This document shows, piece by piece, positions 39,707 to 50,257 of a DNA stretch of 64,000 nt (the stretch's first letter is position 1; every line of letters begins with the position of its first letter). Origin of the DNA: Streptococcus suis (GTDB taxonomy: Bacteria; Bacillota; Bacilli; Lactobacillales; Streptococcaceae); the NCBI GenBank assembly GCA_029593505.1, contig JAKTNI010000004.1, positions 116,332-180,331 on the forward strand. The letters are read 5' to 3'. The position numbers were made by a program, and so were the translations under genes. The notes under the pieces were generated by a model. That model was given only the letters and a program-made list of their open reading frames with translations. It searched no databases and was not told the DNA's origin.

Positions 39707-40705
39707 TCAGTGGCTACTATCTCGGATGGTTAAAGTTGTTCCCAACTTTATTTTTCGTGGGTGGTGTTTATTTGGGTGTTGAATCATTCTGTCCAGTAAG
39801 TGCGTTGCTTCCTGCCCCATTTCATCAGTATAGACGCTGATAGAAGATAGAGCGGGATAGACTTGGCGTGTGATGGCGGTATCGTTAAAGGTTATAATTT
39901 GTACACGGTCAGGTACAGAGATTTGATATTCTTGTAAAGCTCTTAGTGCGCCAACGGCTAATGTATCATTTGCCATGAAGAAAGCTGAGGGGAGTTGATC
40001 ACCCCATTCTTGAATAGCTGTTCTCATAAGGTCATAACCAGATTGTGTTGAGAATTTACCAATATAGATATAGTTTTCATTCAAAATACCCAAGTTAGTC
40101 AGATAACTTTTAAATGAAATGAGACGAGGATCTTGTGGTAATTTTTGCCCATCTGTCGCATTTTCTTGTCCAACTAATAGACCGATGTCTGTAATAGCTT
40201 GCTGACGGAAGTGTTCAATAACAGTCTGAACAGAGTGTTCAAAATCTGTTGTGACACAGGAAAATCCCTCTGTTAGTGTATCAGAATCTACAAAAACCAA
40301 TTGAGAGGATAGTTTAGCTAATTCTCTAATTTGTTTGGCAGAAAATTTACCAATTGCAATGATACCGTCCACTTCTTTTAGGAGGGGGTTCGATAGATCG
40401 TTAAAACAACGGATTAATTGGTAGCCCATTGTACTAAGTTCTTGTTCAATACTAACTCGGATAGAATAGTAGTACAAATCTGCTAATTCTTCTGTTTCAG
40501 TATGCCATTGGATAACTCCGATTGTGCCTTTTGCTTGAGGCAGTTGTTTTTTTAAGTGCTTGGTATATCCCAATTCCTGTGCTAAGTTGAGGATGCGCTC
40601 ACGTGTTTCCTGGCTGACTGAGAGACTGCTATCTCCTTTTAAAACTCTCGAAATAGTAGCTGAGGATACATTGGCTTTTTTTGCAATATCTTTGATTGTA
40701 ACCAT
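39707..40705 (-). CDS. galR: LacI-family repressor of galactose genes
   Basis: 332 residues. N-terminal HTH TIKDIAKKANVSSATISRVLKGD and a periplasmic-binding-protein-like effector domain. It is divergent from galK-galT, the standard streptococcal GalR arrangement. It is expected to bind the shared intergenic region and respond to galactose or a metabolite. Confidence 0.92.
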   Translation of the reverse strand: MVTIKDIAKKANVSSATISRVLKGDSSLSVSQETRERILNLAQELGYTKHLKKQLPQAKGTIGVIQWHTETEELADLYYYSIRVSIEQELSTMGYQLIRCFNDLSNPLLKEVDGIIAIGKFSAKQIRELAKLSSQLVFVDSDTLTEGFSCVTTDFEHSVQTVIEHFRQQAITDIGLLVGQENATDGQKLPQDPRLISFKSYLTNLGILNENYIYIGKFSTQSGYDLMRTAIQEWGDQLPSAFFMANDTLAVGALRALQEYQISVPDRVQIITFNDTAITRQVYPALSSISVYTDEMGQEATHLLDRMIQHPNKHHPRKIKLGTTLTIRDSSH

Positions 40706-40733
40706 GTGTTACCTCCTTAGGTAATCTATTATT

Positions 40734-40762
40734 ATTATACCACAATCAATAAAATTAGTAAA
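40734..40762 (-). promoter_or_regulatory. Promoter of galR
   Basis: Minus strand: -35 TTTACT (complement of 40757-40762), 17-bp spacer, -10 TATAAT (complement of 40734-40739). Confidence 0.65.
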
Positions 40763-40777
40763 TTTTTAGTAAAATTA

Positions 40778-40806
40778 TTGACAAGTATGTGGAAAGGCAG
40801 TACAAT
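40778..40806 (+). promoter_or_regulatory. sigma-A promoter of galKT
   Basis: -35 TTGACA (40778-40783), 17-bp spacer, -10 TACAAT (40801-40806). Confidence 0.88.
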
Positions 40807-40809
40807 AAA

Positions 40810-40824
40810 AGAAAACGATTACAG
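40810..40824 (+). promoter_or_regulatory. cre/GalR-type operator at the galK start site
   Basis: GAAAACGATTACAG, read on the other strand as CTGTAATCGTTTTC, fits the relaxed LacI-family/cre pattern TGWAANCGNTNWC. It covers the predicted transcription start, so it could bind CcpA or GalR to block galKT. Confidence 0.65.
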
Positions 40825-40839
40825 ATACAGGAGGTTCAT

Positions 40840-42012
40840 ATGAATACAGAACAACTTAATCAAGCCTTTTTAGACATATTTGGTCAAGAGGCAGATGCCA
40901 CATTCTTTTCGCCGGGTCGAATTAATTTAATCGGTGAGCACACAGACTATAATGGTGGTCATGTTTTTCCAGCAGCTATCACTCTTGGAACGTATGGAGC
41001 TGCACGCAAACGTGAGGATAAACTGTTGCGTTTCTATTCTTCAAATTTTGAAGATGCTGGTATGATTGAAGTGGATTTAGAAGATCTTGTCTATGATAAG
41101 GTAGACCATTGGGCTAACTATGCTAAGGGCGTACTAAAATTTTTAAAGGAAGCTGGTCATACGATTGATACGGGGATGGATGTATATGTCTTTGGTAACA
41201 TTCCAAATGGATCAGGTTTGTCTTCCTCTGCTTCGCTAGAGCTACTCATTGGTATTATTGCAGAAGAATTATACGGATTGGAACTCACTCGTTTGGATTT
41301 AGTCAAGATTGGAAAACAAACTGAAAATCACTTTATTGGTGTTAATTCTGGGATCATGGATCAGTTTGCTATCGGAATGGGAGCAGATAATCGAGCTATT
41401 TATTTAGATACTAATACACTAGAATATGACTTAGTCCCTTTAGATTTAGGGGAGAATGTCATTGTGATTATGAATACGAACAAGCGTCGTGAATTAGCGG
41501 ATTCTAAGTACAATGAACGTCGAGCAGAGTGTGAGAAGGCAGTTGAGGAGCTTAATGCAGTTCTTTCTATTGAAACGTTAGGAGAGTTAGACGAGGAAAC
41601 TTTTGATCAGTACAGCTATTTGATTAAAGATGCCAATCGTATCAAACGTGCTCGTCATGCAGTTCTTGAAAATCAACGAACGTTACAAGCTCGTAAAGCA
41701 TTAGAAGAGGGAGATTTAGAGAAATTTGGTCGTCTGATAAATGCTTCCCATGTTTCTTTGGAACATGATTATGAAGTAACAGGCTTAGAATTAGATACTC
41801 TAGCTCACACTGCTTGGGAACAAGAAGGAGTATTGGGTGCCCGTATGACAGGTGCTGGTTTTGGCGGTTGTGGTATCGCTATTGTTCACAAAGATAAAGT
41901 GAATGCATTTGTTGAAAATGTAGGAAAAACGTATACAGATATTGTGGGATATGAGCCGAGTTTTTATGTAGCTGAAATTGCAGAAGGCTCAAGAGTTCTA
42001 TCTATAAAGTAA
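40840..42012 (+). CDS. galK: Galactokinase
   Basis: 390 residues from ATG 40840, which follows CAGGAGG at a good distance; the frame opens at 40789 but that lies upstream of the -10. GHMP kinase: galactose signature [21 protein letters not shown] (markers [13 protein letters not shown]), ATP loop [13 protein letters not shown] and C-terminal [10 protein letters not shown]. Phosphorylates galactose to galactose-1-phosphate, the first Leloir step. First gene of galKT, divergent from galR. Confidence 0.97.
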   Translation: MNTEQLNQAFLDIFGQEADATFFSPGRINLIGEHTDYNGGHVFPAAITLGTYGAARKREDKLLRFYSSNFEDAGMIEVDLEDLVYDKVDHWANYAKGVLKFLKEAGHTIDTGMDVYVFGNIPNGSGLSSSASLELLIGIIAEELYGLELTRLDLVKIGKQTENHFIGVNSGIMDQFAIGMGADNRAIYLDTNTLEYDLVPLDLGENVIVIMNTNKRRELADSKYNERRAECEKAVEELNAVLSIETLGELDEETFDQYSYLIKDANRIKRARHAVLENQRTLQARKALEEGDLEKFGRLINASHVSLEHDYEVTGLELDTLAHTAWEQEGVLGARMTGAGFGGCGIAIVHKDKVNAFVENVGKTYTDIVGYEPSFYVAEIAEGSRVLSIK

Positions 42013-42024
42013 GTGAGGATGGCT

Positions 42025-43503
42025 ATGACAGGATTAGTCGATTGTTTCGTTGAGGAAGTGATTGCGCACTCTCATTTTGAACCAATGGATCAGCTTTATC
42101 TTCGCAATCGAGTATTGGCTTTGGTTGGAGAACAGGGAGTTGAGAGAGAAAGTCAGGCAGAAAATCTCATCGATTTAAAAGATGACTTGGTAGCTTTGGC
42201 TGTTGAAAATGGTTTGGTGGGGAATCTGATAGAAGAACAGGATATTTTGGGAGCTACTTTGATGGATTTGATAACCCCCAGTCCGAGTCAAGTCAACCAA
42301 GCTTTTTGGTCTACTTATGGGCAAAATCCAAAGCAAGCCATTGCAGACTTTTATCGTCTAAGTAAGCAAAATGATTACATTAAGGTAGCAGCTGTTGCTA
42401 AGAATATTTATTATCAAGTGCCTACTGAATATGGTTCTTTAGAAATTACTATTAACCTTTCTAAGCCTGAAAAAGATCCTAAAGCAATTGCAGCAGCACG
42501 AAAAGAAGAAGTTAGTAACTATCCTCAATGTTTGTTGTGTATGGAAAATGAGGGATATAAAGGTCGAATAAATCATCCTGCTCGTGCGAATCATCGTGTT
42601 ATTCGTATGCAGTTAGGGAAAGAAGAATGGGGATTTCAGTATTCACCTTATGCCTATTTTAATGAACACGCTATTTTTCTAAATACTCAGCATGTTCCGA
42701 TGATAATTAGTCCACAAACCTTTGAACAGCTATTGGAATTGATTGATTTACTACCGGGTTACTTTGTGGGTTCTAATTCAGATTTACCAATTTCGGGAGG
42801 ATCTATTTTAACTCATAATCATTATCAAGGCGGTTGTCATCGCTTTCCAATGGACCAAGCTCCAATGGAGCAAGAATTTGTCTTTTCAGGTTTTGAATCT
42901 GTGACAGCAGGTATTGTTAAGTGGCCTATGTCTGTTATTCGTTTGATATCAGCTGATAAGAGTGCTTTGCTTGGTTTGGCAGAAAAGATTTTGACAACAT
43001 GGCGTGCTTACTCTGATGAAACGGTGCAGATTTTAGCTGAGTCGAATGGAGAGCCACATCATACGCTTACTCCGATTGCTCGGAAAAGAGATGGCTTGTA
43101 CGAGTTGGATTTGGTGCTGCGTGATAATCAGACCTCAGAAGAATTTCCAGACGGCATTTATCACCCCCATCCAGATGTACAGCATATTAAGAAAGAAAAT
43201 ATTGGCTTGATAGAAGTAATGGGATTGGCGATTTTGCCACCACGATTAAAAGATGAGCTGTTGGAGGTAGAGCAGTATTTACTAGGTAAGAAAGCTTGTG
43301 TAGCCGACTATCATCAGGAGTGGGCTAATCGTTTGAAATCGGAGAATCCAGCTGTTTCGGAAGAAACTGTTGAACAATTAGTTCGCAATTCAGTTGGACA
43401 AATTTTTGCGCGGGTTTTAGAAGATGCAGGCGTTTACAAACGAACTCCTGAGGGACAGGCAGCTTTTAGGAGATTTATTGAAACAGTAGGATTGGTCCAT
43501 TAG
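42025..43503 (+). CDS. galT: Galactose-1-phosphate uridylyltransferase, Firmicutes (GalT2) type
   Basis: 492 residues. ATG 42025 is preferred (GAGG 6 bp upstream); ATG 42019 and GTG 42013 are in the same frame but too close to that site. The long Gram-positive family differs from E. coli Gal[15 protein letters not shown] holds the catalytic histidines. It exchanges UMP between UDP-glucose and galactose-1-phosphate. It follows galK by 12 bp. galE and galM are not adjacent. Confidence 0.95.
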   Translation: MTGLVDCFVEEVIAHSHFEPMDQLYLRNRVLALVGEQGVERESQAENLIDLKDDLVALAVENGLVGNLIEEQDILGATLMDLITPSPSQVNQAFWSTYGQNPKQAIADFYRLSKQNDYIKVAAVAKNIYYQVPTEYGSLEITINLSKPEKDPKAIAAARKEEVSNYPQCLLCMENEGYKGRINHPARANHRVIRMQLGKEEWGFQYSPYAYFNEHAIFLNTQHVPMIISPQTFEQLLELIDLLPGYFVGSNSDLPISGGSILTHNHYQGGCHRFPMDQAPMEQEFVFSGFESVTAGIVKWPMSVIRLISADKSALLGLAEKILTTWRAYSDETVQILAESNGEPHHTLTPIARKRDGLYELDLVLRDNQTSEEFPDGIYHPHPDVQHIKKENIGLIEVMGLAILPPRLKDELLEVEQYLLGKKACVADYHQEWANRLKSENPAVSEETVEQLVRNSVGQIFARVLEDAGVYKRTPEGQAAFRRFIETVGLVH

Positions 43504-43572
43504 ACTTGTTGATGACAAGATAGATAATTCATTCATGCCTTTGTTTAATACAATGGAGTAAATATACTAAAG

Positions 43573-43609
43573 AGTTGGAGAAGACAGCGTTGTATTCTTC
43601 AACTTTTTT
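43573..43609 (+). terminator. Terminator after galT
   Basis: AGTTGGAGAA pairs with TTCTTCAACT (one G-T pair) followed by TTTTTT. Confidence 0.8.
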
Positions 43610-43725
43610 CATATTGTATAGTGATTGAAATCTATTATTCTATATTATGATAAGACTATAAAAATGATTGGAGAAACAGATATTTTTTGGTATACTAAAA
43701 GAAAAAATACAAAGAGGAGTAGCAA

Positions 43726-44352
43726 ATGATTAAAGAATTTTGCTCAGAAAATCATGTGGGAGTGGCTAGAGCATTTTCACTAGGAGCACAGCGTGTTGAA
43801 CTGTGTGATAATATGGCTGTTGGTGGCACAACTCCAAGTTATGCTGTTATCAATCATGTGTGCCAATTGGCGCGTGAACATGGTGCGAGTGTTATGACGA
43901 TGATTCGGCCACGAGGTGGCAATTTTTACTATGATGATACAGAAGTAAGTATGATGATTGAGGATTGTAAAATTGCCAAAGAGTTGGGTTCTGATGGACT
44001 TGTTTATGGTTTGTTGACGGAAGAAAACTGGTTAGATGAGGTATCGTTGGAAAAACTATTACAGGTGTCAGAGGGCTGTGAAGTTGTCTTTAATATGGCT
44101 TTTGATCTCATTCCTCGTCAAAGACAATTTGAGGCTATTGATTGGTTGGCAGAGCATGGTGTTACTCGAATTTTGACAAGGGGTAGTGTAACGGGATGTG
44201 CACTAGATAATGTAGAGTGGTTGAGAGAAGTTCTTACTTATGCCAAAGGTAAGATTGAAATCTTGATTGGTGGTGGCTTAACAGCAGAAAATGTTCCGAC
44301 TTTATTAGAACAGTTGCCGGTAGAGCAAGTTCATGGAACAAAATTGTTTTAG
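43726..44352 (+). CDS. cutC: Copper homeostasis protein CutC family
   Basis: 208 residues, TIM-barrel CutC family: KEFCSENHVGVARAFSLGAQRVELCDN, read as marker GAQRVELCDN, VMTMIRPRGGNFYYDD, FNMAFDLI and GVTRILTRG. Linked to copper tolerance in E. coli and E. faecalis, although the true activity is unresolved. RBS GAGGAG. It stands alone between terminators. Confidence 0.9.
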   Translation: MIKEFCSENHVGVARAFSLGAQRVELCDNMAVGGTTPSYAVINHVCQLAREHGASVMTMIRPRGGNFYYDDTEVSMMIEDCKIAKELGSDGLVYGLLTEENWLDEVSLEKLLQVSEGCEVVFNMAFDLIPRQRQFEAIDWLAEHGVTRILTRGSVTGCALDNVEWLREVLTYAKGKIEILIGGGLTAENVPTLLEQLPVEQVHGTKLF

Positions 44353-44423
44353 TCCACACAAGTTATTTATTAGACTAAGCAGAGTTGTTTTATCATGACA
44401 AGTTAAAACAAACTTAGGCATAG

Positions 44424-44450
44424 AGCGCTCGGAAAATCCGTGCGCTTTTT
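44424..44450 (+). terminator. Terminator after cutC
   Basis: AGCGC-T-CGGA / TCCG-T-GCGCT stem with one T-T mismatch, AAA loop and five T. Confidence 0.8.
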
Positions 44451-44479
44451 CATTGCTCGCATTTTTCTAAGAAAAATGG

Positions 44480-44485
44480 TATAAT
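44480..44485 (+). promoter_or_regulatory. -10 element of the yqeG operon
   Basis: TATAAT 34 bp before the GTG start, preceded by ATGG; no good -35 is visible. First promoter after the cutC terminator. Confidence 0.55.
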
Positions 44486-44513
44486 TATCTGATAAAAATG
44501 GATGGAGTCACTA

Positions 44514-45041
44514 GTGAATTTAGAGAATTATATACCAGATTTCACCTTGGAGAAGGCTTACGATGTCAGCGTTGAAGGATTAAAAAAACATGGGATAAAG
44601 GTTGTTTTAGTCGATTTAGATAATACATTAATTGCTTGGAATCATCCCAACGGTACTCTAGAGATGCGTCAATGGTTGCATGACTTGGAAGATGCAGGTA
44701 TTCCTGTGGTTGTTGTTTCTAACAATAAATATGAGCGTGTCAAAAGAGCAGTAAAGCCATTTGGAATTGCATTTGAGGCATTTTCTCTAAAACCGTTCAC
44801 GTTTGGTATCAATCGTGCCTTAAAACGTTTTGACGTGAAGCCAAGTGAAGTTGTGATGATTGGTGATCAATTGATGACAGATATTCGAGCAGCTAAACGT
44901 GCAGGTCTTAAGTCGGTTTTGGTGAAACCTTTAGTCCAGACAGATTCGATTAATACAAAGATAAATCGTTGGCGCGAAAGACGAGTGATGAAACAGCTTA
45001 TTGCTCAATACGGAGCTATAGAGTATAAGAGGGAAATGTAA
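44514..45041 (+). CDS. yqeG: YqeG family HAD-IIIA phosphatase
   Basis: 175 residues from GTG 44514, which has GGAG 6 bp upstream; the ATG at 44502 overlaps that site, and the family usually starts xxENYxPDF. HAD motif I is VVLVDLDNTLIAWN, motif II VVSNN and motif IV MIGDQLMTDIRAAKRAG. Specific substrate is unknown; related to PGP phosphatases. Heads the conserved yqeGH-yhbY-nadD-yqeK-rsfS run and abuts yqeH with no gap. Confidence 0.9.
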   Translation: MNLENYIPDFTLEKAYDVSVEGLKKHGIKVVLVDLDNTLIAWNHPNGTLEMRQWLHDLEDAGIPVVVVSNNKYERVKRAVKPFGIAFEAFSLKPFTFGINRALKRFDVKPSEVVMIGDQLMTDIRAAKRAGLKSVLVKPLVQTDSINTKINRWRERRVMKQLIAQYGAIEYKREM

Positions 45042-46148
45042 GTGGAAGAATTATTTTGTATTGGTTGTGGTGCTTCTATTCAGACGACAGATCAGTCGCT
45101 TGCAGGCTTTACACCGCTATCAGCCTTAGAAAAAGGTTTAGAAACAGGTCAGCTGTATTGTCAGCGTTGTTTTAGATTACGCCATTATAATGAAATTTCA
45201 GATGTCAATGTTTCAGACGATGATTTTATGAGGTTGTTACATAGTGTCGGTGATAGTGATGCTTTGGTTGTCAATGTTATTGATATTTTTGATTTTAATG
45301 GCTCAATTATTCCAGGCTTACCACGATTTATTTCTGGAAATGATATGTTATTAGTTGGTAATAAGCAAGATATTTTACCGAAATCTGTGAAGACAGGCAA
45401 GGTTACTCAATGGTTGACCGAGCGAGCGCATGAGGTAGGTCTACGTCCTGTTGATGTGATGTTGACCTCTGCTCAAAACAAGCAAGCTATCAAAGAACTA
45501 ATGAGAAAGATTGAAGAGCATCGTAAAGGGCGTGATGTTTATGTAGTTGGTGTAACCAATGTAGGAAAATCTACCTTGATCAATGCCATGATTCAAGAAA
45601 TTACCGGTGATCAGAATATCATAACGACTTCACGTTTTCCGGGTACGACTTTGGATAAGATAGAAATTCCTTTGGATGACGGCTCGTACATATACGATAC
45701 GCCGGGAATTATCCACCGACATCAAATGGCGCATTACTTGACTTCAAAAAACTTAAAATACATCAGTCCTAGAAAAGAAATCAAACCTAAAACCTATCAG
45801 TTGAATCCTGAACAGACGCTTTTCTTGGCAGGTCTTGGTAGATTTGATTTCTTGTCCGGTCAGCGTCAAGGGTTTACTGCCTATTTTGATAATGAGCTCC
45901 AAATTCATCGGACTAAGCTTCAAGGTGCGGATGAGTTTTATCAAAAACATGTCGGAGGTCTTTTAGTACCACCGTCTAGTCAAGAAGTTAAGGAATTTCC
46001 AGAATTGATTTGCCATAAGTTTACTATTGATGAAAAGATGGATGTAGTTTTTTCAGGACTTGGTTGGATACGAGTAAATGAGCCGGCAACGATTGCAGCG
46101 TGGGCTCCTAAGGGAGTAGGTGTTGTAGTACGTAAAGCGATTATTTAA
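45042..46148 (+). CDS. yqeH: Ribosome biogenesis GTPase YqeH
   Basis: 368 residues. Circularly permuted GTPase: N-terminal zinc finger CIGCGASIQTTD...CQRCFRLRHYN, then G4 NKQDILP, G5 TSAQN, G1 GVTNVGKSTLIN, and G3 DTPGIIHRHQM. Needed for 30S subunit assembly. GTG start right after the yqeG stop with AGAGGG 8 bp before it. Confidence 0.95.
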   Translation: MEELFCIGCGASIQTTDQSLAGFTPLSALEKGLETGQLYCQRCFRLRHYNEISDVNVSDDDFMRLLHSVGDSDALVVNVIDIFDFNGSIIPGLPRFISGNDMLLVGNKQDILPKSVKTGKVTQWLTERAHEVGLRPVDVMLTSAQNKQAIKELMRKIEEHRKGRDVYVVGVTNVGKSTLINAMIQEITGDQNIITTSRFPGTTLDKIEIPLDDGSYIYDTPGIIHRHQMAHYLTSKNLKYISPRKEIKPKTYQLNPEQTLFLAGLGRFDFLSGQRQGFTAYFDNELQIHRTKLQGADEFYQKHVGGLLVPPSSQEVKEFPELICHKFTIDEKMDVVFSGLGWIRVNEPATIAAWAPKGVGVVVRKAII

Positions 46149-46307
46149 ACTAGCTTACCATTTGATAGAAGAACATAGTTAGTAGAACAATTTGAAAGAA
46201 AGGGAGTTCAGGTCAGTTAATTGATTTGAACAGTGGTTAAGAATAGAGGGAGCTTTGAAACTGACAATAGTTTTGGTTCACTTGATTTCTTACCCAAGTG
46301 ATTTAGT

Positions 46308-46619
46308 ATGACATTAACATCAAAACAACGTGCTTTTTTAAATAGCCAAGCACATTCACTGAAACCGATTATCCAAATAGGGAAAAATGGTCTCAATGAT
46401 CAAATTAAAACCAGCGTACGTCAAGCATTAGATGCACGAGAACTGATTAAGGTTACTTTGTTACAAAATACGGACGAAACGATTCATGAGGTAGCAGCAG
46501 TACTAGAGGAAGAAATTGGAGTTGATACTGTCCAGAAAATTGGACGTGTTTTGATTTTATTTAAACAATCTAGTAAGAAAGAGAACCGAAAACTATCGGT
46601 CAAGGTTAAAGAAATCTAA
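46308..46619 (+). CDS. yhbY: CRS1-YhbY domain RNA-binding protein
   Basis: 103 residues. MTLTSKQRAFLNSQAHSLKPIIQIGKNGL is the YhbY start (marker PIIQIGKNGL carries the conserved GxxG loop region); associated with pre-50S ribosomal particles. The ribosome-binding site is poor, and the preceding 159-bp gap (46149-46307) contains a hairpin with arms TCACTTG / CAAGTGA about 7 nt before the start, which could limit initiation. Confidence 0.92.
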   Translation: MTLTSKQRAFLNSQAHSLKPIIQIGKNGLNDQIKTSVRQALDARELIKVTLLQNTDETIHEVAAVLEEEIGVDTVQKIGRVLILFKQSSKKENRKLSVKVKEI

Positions 46620-46631
46620 GAAGGAGAGCCT

Positions 46632-47264
46632 ATGGCTATTGAACTCTTGACACCCTTTACCAAGGTTGAGTTAGAAGTTGAAAAAAAGGAAACCAATCGA
46701 AAGCAAGTAGGGATTTTAGGTGGAAACTTTAATCCTGTTCATAATGCTCATCTTATCGTAGCAGATCAGGTTCGTCAACAATTGAAATTAGACGAAGTAT
46801 TGCTAATGCCAGAGTTTATCCCTCCTCATGTGGATGTAAAAGAAACGATTGATGAATACCATCGTTACTCTATGTTGAAAATGGCCATTGCTGGAATGGA
46901 AGGTTTGGGAATTGAAACGATTGAATTAGAGCGTAGAGGTATTAGTTATACCTACGATACTATGAAATTGTTGATTGAAAAAAATCCTGACACAGACTAT
47001 TATTTTATTATCGGTGCGGATATGGTAGACTACTTACCCAAATGGCATCGAATTGATGAGTTGGTTCAACTTGTCCAATTTGTTGGAGTGCAACGTCCAA
47101 GATATAAAGCAGGAACTTCTTATCCAGTTATCTGGGTCGATGTTCCGATGATGGATATTTCTTCCAGTATGATTCGTGACTTTATCAAGAAGGGGTGGGC
47201 TCCGAATTTTATGGTGCCACATGAAGTATTGGATTATATTGAAGAGCAGGGACTATATAGATGA
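46632..47264 (+). CDS. nadD: Nicotinate-nucleotide adenylyltransferase
   Basis: 210 residues with the N-terminal extension typical of streptococci before [15 protein letters not shown] (the HxGH-like nucleotidyltransferase motif) and the [13 protein letters not shown]-terminal motif. Adenylates NaMN in NAD synthesis. RBS AAGGAG. Its stop overlaps yqeK (ATGA-type, 4 bp). Confidence 0.95.
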   Translation: MAIELLTPFTKVELEVEKKETNRKQVGILGGNFNPVHNAHLIVADQVRQQLKLDEVLLMPEFIPPHVDVKETIDEYHRYSMLKMAIAGMEGLGIETIELERRGISYTYDTMKLLIEKNPDTDYYFIIGADMVDYLPKWHRIDELVQLVQFVGVQRPRYKAGTSYPVIWVDVPMMDISSSMIRDFIKKGWAPNFMVPHEVLDYIEEQGLYR

Positions 47265-47851
47265 TAGGGACTGATTTAAACGTTAATCGTGAAGTACTTT
47301 TAGAAAAGATTCAGTCCGTTATGAGTGATAGACGGTTTCAGCATGTTCTTGGGGTAGAAAAGACAGCCATTGCATTAGCAGAGCAGTATGGTTGTGATGT
47401 TAAAAAGGCTAGTATCGCAGCTCTTTTACACGATTATGCTAAGGAAATGAGTGATCAAGTTTTTTATGATTTGATAGCTAAATATGAATTAGATAAGGAA
47501 CTTCTTAATTGGAATAACAATATCTGGCATGGTGTTGTGGGAGCTTATAAGATTGTAGAAGACTTTGCTCTTACAGATGGAGAAGTGATACAAGCTATTC
47601 AACGACACACTGTTGGTGCAGGTCAGATGACCTTGCTGGATAAGGTACTTTATGTCGCAGATTATATTGAACCGAATCGAGACTTTCCAGGAGTGACAGA
47701 AGCACGCAGACTGGCCGATAAGTCGTTGGATCAAGCGGTTGCTTTTGCAACTGCGCAGACGATAGAATTCCTAGCCAGAAAACGACTTCCTACTTACCCT
47801 CAAACAATTGAAACCTATAATGCCTACATTTCTTATTTGGTTGAAGAATAG
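47261..47851 (+). CDS. yqeK: YqeK HD-domain hydrolase (symmetrical Ap4A hydrolase family)
   Basis: 196 residues. HD-domain markers are [25 protein letters not shown] and HGVVGAYKI, with later HTVGAGQMT. Bacterial YqeK proteins were shown to cleave diadenosine tetraphosphate to two ADP. Overlaps nadD by 4 bp, so the two are coupled. Confidence 0.93.
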   Translation: MIGTDLNVNREVLLEKIQSVMSDRRFQHVLGVEKTAIALAEQYGCDVKKASIAALLHDYAKEMSDQVFYDLIAKYELDKELLNWNNNIWHGVVGAYKIVEDFALTDGEVIQAIQRHTVGAGQMTLLDKVLYVADYIEPNRDFPGVTEARRLADKSLDQAVAFATAQTIEFLARKRLPTYPQTIETYNAYISYLVEE

Positions 47852-47937
47852 TAGGTGAGGTAGGTAAAAAAGTGTGCTGTAGTTGTTTGGATATGTATTT
47901 CGGTAGATGAGTTATAGAATGTATTTAAGAGGATAAG

Positions 47938-48294
47938 ATGAAAGAACTAGATTTAGTAAATGTTATAGTCCGAGCTGCAGATGATAAACGAGCTGAGGAC
48001 ATTGTAGTGATTGATGTACAAAATGTCACAAGCTTGACAGACTATTTTGTCATTGCGAGTTCAATGAATAGTCGTCAACTGGAAGCTATTGCGGAGAATA
48101 TTCGCGAAAAAGTAGCAGAAGTTGGTATTAAGGGTAGTCGTGTAGAAGGAGATAGTAACGGTGGTTGGGTCCTTTTGGATCTTGGCGGCGTAGTTGTTCA
48201 TATTTTCTCAGAAGAAATGCGCGAACTCTATAATCTTGAAAAACTTTGGCATGAGGGAAGCTTTGTAGAAGTGTCTTCTCTTTTGGAAGAATAA
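47938..48294 (+). CDS. rsfS: Ribosomal silencing factor RsfS
   Basis: 118 residues. DUF143 family: [19 protein letters not shown] and [21 protein letters not shown](F)YNLE-like marker [11 protein letters not shown]. Binds L14 on the 50S subunit and blocks subunit joining under starvation. RBS AAGAGG; an 86-bp gap follows yqeK without a terminator. Confidence 0.95.
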   Translation: MKELDLVNVIVRAADDKRAEDIVVIDVQNVTSLTDYFVIASSMNSRQLEAIAENIREKVAEVGIKGSRVEGDSNGGWVLLDLGGVVVHIFSEEMRELYNLEKLWHEGSFVEVSSLLEE

Positions 48295-48302
48295 TGATAC
48301 CA

Positions 48303-48324
48303 AGCAGTCTAAGGACTGCTTTTT
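48303..48324 (+). terminator. Terminator/attenuator after rsfS
   Basis: AGCAGTC-CTAAG-like loop-GACTGCT hairpin followed by TTTTAT, directly before the methyltransferase RBS. Confidence 0.75.
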
Positions 48325-48339
48325 ATGAAAGGAGAAAAT

Positions 48340-49086
48340 ATGGCAACATATGAAACATTTGCTGCTGTTTATGATGAAATCATGGATGACAGCCTTTATG
48401 ATAAGTGGACAGATTTTAGCTTACGTCATCTGCCTCAGAAAACAAAAACGATTTTGGAATTAGCTTGCGGAACGGGGATTCAGGCTGTTCGGTTTGCAGA
48501 AAAAGGTTACGAAGTAACAGGGCTGGACTTATCTTATGAGATGTTGGAGTTGGCTCAGAAAAAAGCGGAAACTGCTGGTGTGATGTTAGAGTTGGCTCAA
48601 GCTGATATGATGGCGTTGGAAGGTGTTGGCGATTTTGATGCGGTCACTTGCTATTCAGATAGCCTCTGTTATATGGCTGATCAAGAGGCAGTTTTGCGGG
48701 TCTTTGAAGGTGTTTACTCTGTTCTACATTCTGGAGGGATCTTCCTTTTTGATGTTCATTCTATCTATCAAATGGAGGAAGTTTTTGCGAATTATAGCTA
48801 TCATGAAAATTATGAAGATTTTGCTTTTGTCTGGGATACTTATGAAGGTGAATACGAGTATTCTATCGTGCATGAACTGACTTTTTTTGTGAAAGATGAA
48901 GAGAGTGATGAAGAGCGGTTTATCCGTCGGGATGAAGTTCATGAAGAGCGGACCTATCCAATTGAAACTTATGTCACACTCTTGAAACAAGCTGGTTTTG
49001 CATCTGTAGAAGTTTTTGCAGATTTTGAAGATGAGTTACCAACAGAAACGAGTCAACGGTGGTTTTTCAAGGCGGTCAAGGCATGA
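48340..49086 (+). CDS. Class I SAM-dependent methyltransferase
   Basis: 248 residues from ATG 48340 (AAAGGAG just upstream); the ATG at 48325 overlaps the terminator T tract. Motif I is [19 protein letters not shown], then GLDLSYEML and [14 protein letters not shown]. Substrate unknown; this gene is regularly found between rsfS and tmcAL in streptococci. Its stop overlaps the next start (ATGA). Confidence 0.88.
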   Translation: MATYETFAAVYDEIMDDSLYDKWTDFSLRHLPQKTKTILELACGTGIQAVRFAEKGYEVTGLDLSYEMLELAQKKAETAGVMLELAQADMMALEGVGDFDAVTCYSDSLCYMADQEAVLRVFEGVYSVLHSGGIFLFDVHSIYQMEEVFANYSYHENYEDFAFVWDTYEGEYEYSIVHELTFFVKDEESDEERFIRRDEVHEERTYPIETYVTLLKQAGFASVEVFADFEDELPTETSQRWFFKAVKA

Positions 49087-50195
49087 TTTCTGGTATTATT
49101 GCAGAATACAACCCTTTTCATACAGGGCACAAATATTTATTGGAACAGGCAGAAGGACTGAAAATTGTTGCTATGTCCGGCAATTTTATGCAGCGAGGAG
49201 AGCCTGCTATTGTAGACAAGTGGACAAGAGCTCAGATGGCATTGGAACATGGAGCGGACTTGGTTGTTGAGCTTCCCTTTTTAGTCTCTGTTCAGTCAGC
49301 AGACCATTTTGCTCAGGGAGCTATTGATATGTTACACAGATTGGGTGTAGAACAGTTGGTCTTTGGTACAGAACAACCTCTAGATTATCAGGGAATTGCA
49401 GCTATCTATGCGGAACGCTCAACAGAAATGGAGCAATTTGTTAAGCATCTACCAGATAGTTTGTCTTATCCGCAAAAGACACAGGCTATGTGGCAGAAGT
49501 TTGCAAATTTAACCTTTACAGGAGCTACTCCTAATCATATCCTAGCTTTAACTTATGCAAAGGCAGTAGCAGAAAAGGGGATACAACTTACCCCCATTCA
49601 GCGACAGGGAGCTGGTTTTCATTCGGAGGAAGTTATGACTAGCTATGCTTCTGCGACAGCTATTCGCAAAGAAGCTGAACAAATTGAGGTGATTAGGGAG
49701 TTTTTACCGTCGGCAGACTTGTTTGAAAAAGCTATAAAGGTCACTTGGGACAATTATTTTGACTTGCTTTGCTATCAAATTGTGACCCATAAAGATTTAT
49801 CTCAGATTTTCCAGCTCAATGATGAATTAGCTAGTCGTATCCGTCACTCTATTAAAAGTGTAGGGAATATAGAGGAGTTGGTGGATGCTGTTGCGACTAA
49901 GCGTTACACTAAAGCGCGTGTGCGAAGAGCATTGACTTACATCTTAGTAAATGCGGTGGAGAGTGCATTGCCAGAAGCTATTCATGTTCTAGGTTTCACA
50001 CCACAAGGTCAAGCCCATCTTAAAAAGATGAAAGAGCATGTACAGTTGATTACACGGATTGGCAAGGAGCCGTGGGATAGATTGACCCAACAAGCTGATC
50101 GAGTGTATCAACTTGGTTTTAAGGGGATGATAAATCAGACTTATGGACGTGTGCCGATAAGAACAGAAGTTAATGCAGTCGTTCGTAAAAAATAG
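49083..50195 (+). CDS. tmcAL: tRNA(Met) cytidine acetate ligase (TmcAL/YlbM)
   Basis: 370 residues from ATG 49083, overlapping the methyltransferase stop by 4 bp; the frame extends 24 bp upstream but the conserved family start is [20 protein letters not shown] (marker [17 protein letters not shown]-like ATP site). Forms N4-acetylcytidine at the wobble position of elongator tRNA-Met using acetate and ATP. Other markers: [16 protein letters not shown] and GAGFHSEE. Confidence 0.93.
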   Translation: MISGIIAEYNPFHTGHKYLLEQAEGLKIVAMSGNFMQRGEPAIVDKWTRAQMALEHGADLVVELPFLVSVQSADHFAQGAIDMLHRLGVEQLVFGTEQPLDYQGIAAIYAERSTEMEQFVKHLPDSLSYPQKTQAMWQKFANLTFTGATPNHILALTYAKAVAEKGIQLTPIQRQGAGFHSEEVMTSYASATAIRKEAEQIEVIREFLPSADLFEKAIKVTWDNYFDLLCYQIVTHKDLSQIFQLNDELASRIRHSIKSVGNIEELVDAVATKRYTKARVRRALTYILVNAVESALPEAIHVLGFTPQGQAHLKKMKEHVQLITRIGKEPWDRLTQQADRVYQLGFKGMINQTYGRVPIRTEVNAVVRKK

Positions 50196-50205
50196 TGTAA
50201 ACTCC

Positions 50206-50236
50206 TTGACTCTTACCTTGCGTTATAGTTTATACT
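50206..50236 (+). promoter_or_regulatory. MerR-type promoter with 19-bp spacer
   Basis: -35 TTGACT (50206-50211) and -10 TATACT (50231-50236) are separated by 19 bp, the over-long spacer that MerR-family activators untwist. An imperfect dyad ACTCTTAC...GTTATAGT lies in the spacer. It suggests positive autoregulation by the downstream gene. Confidence 0.85.
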
Positions 50237-50257
50237 GATTGTCAAGAGGAGAAATGT

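Noticed and set aside
40789..40839. Upstream start for galK at 40789
   Set aside because: It lies between the -35 and -10; the true start at 40840 follows CAGGAGG.
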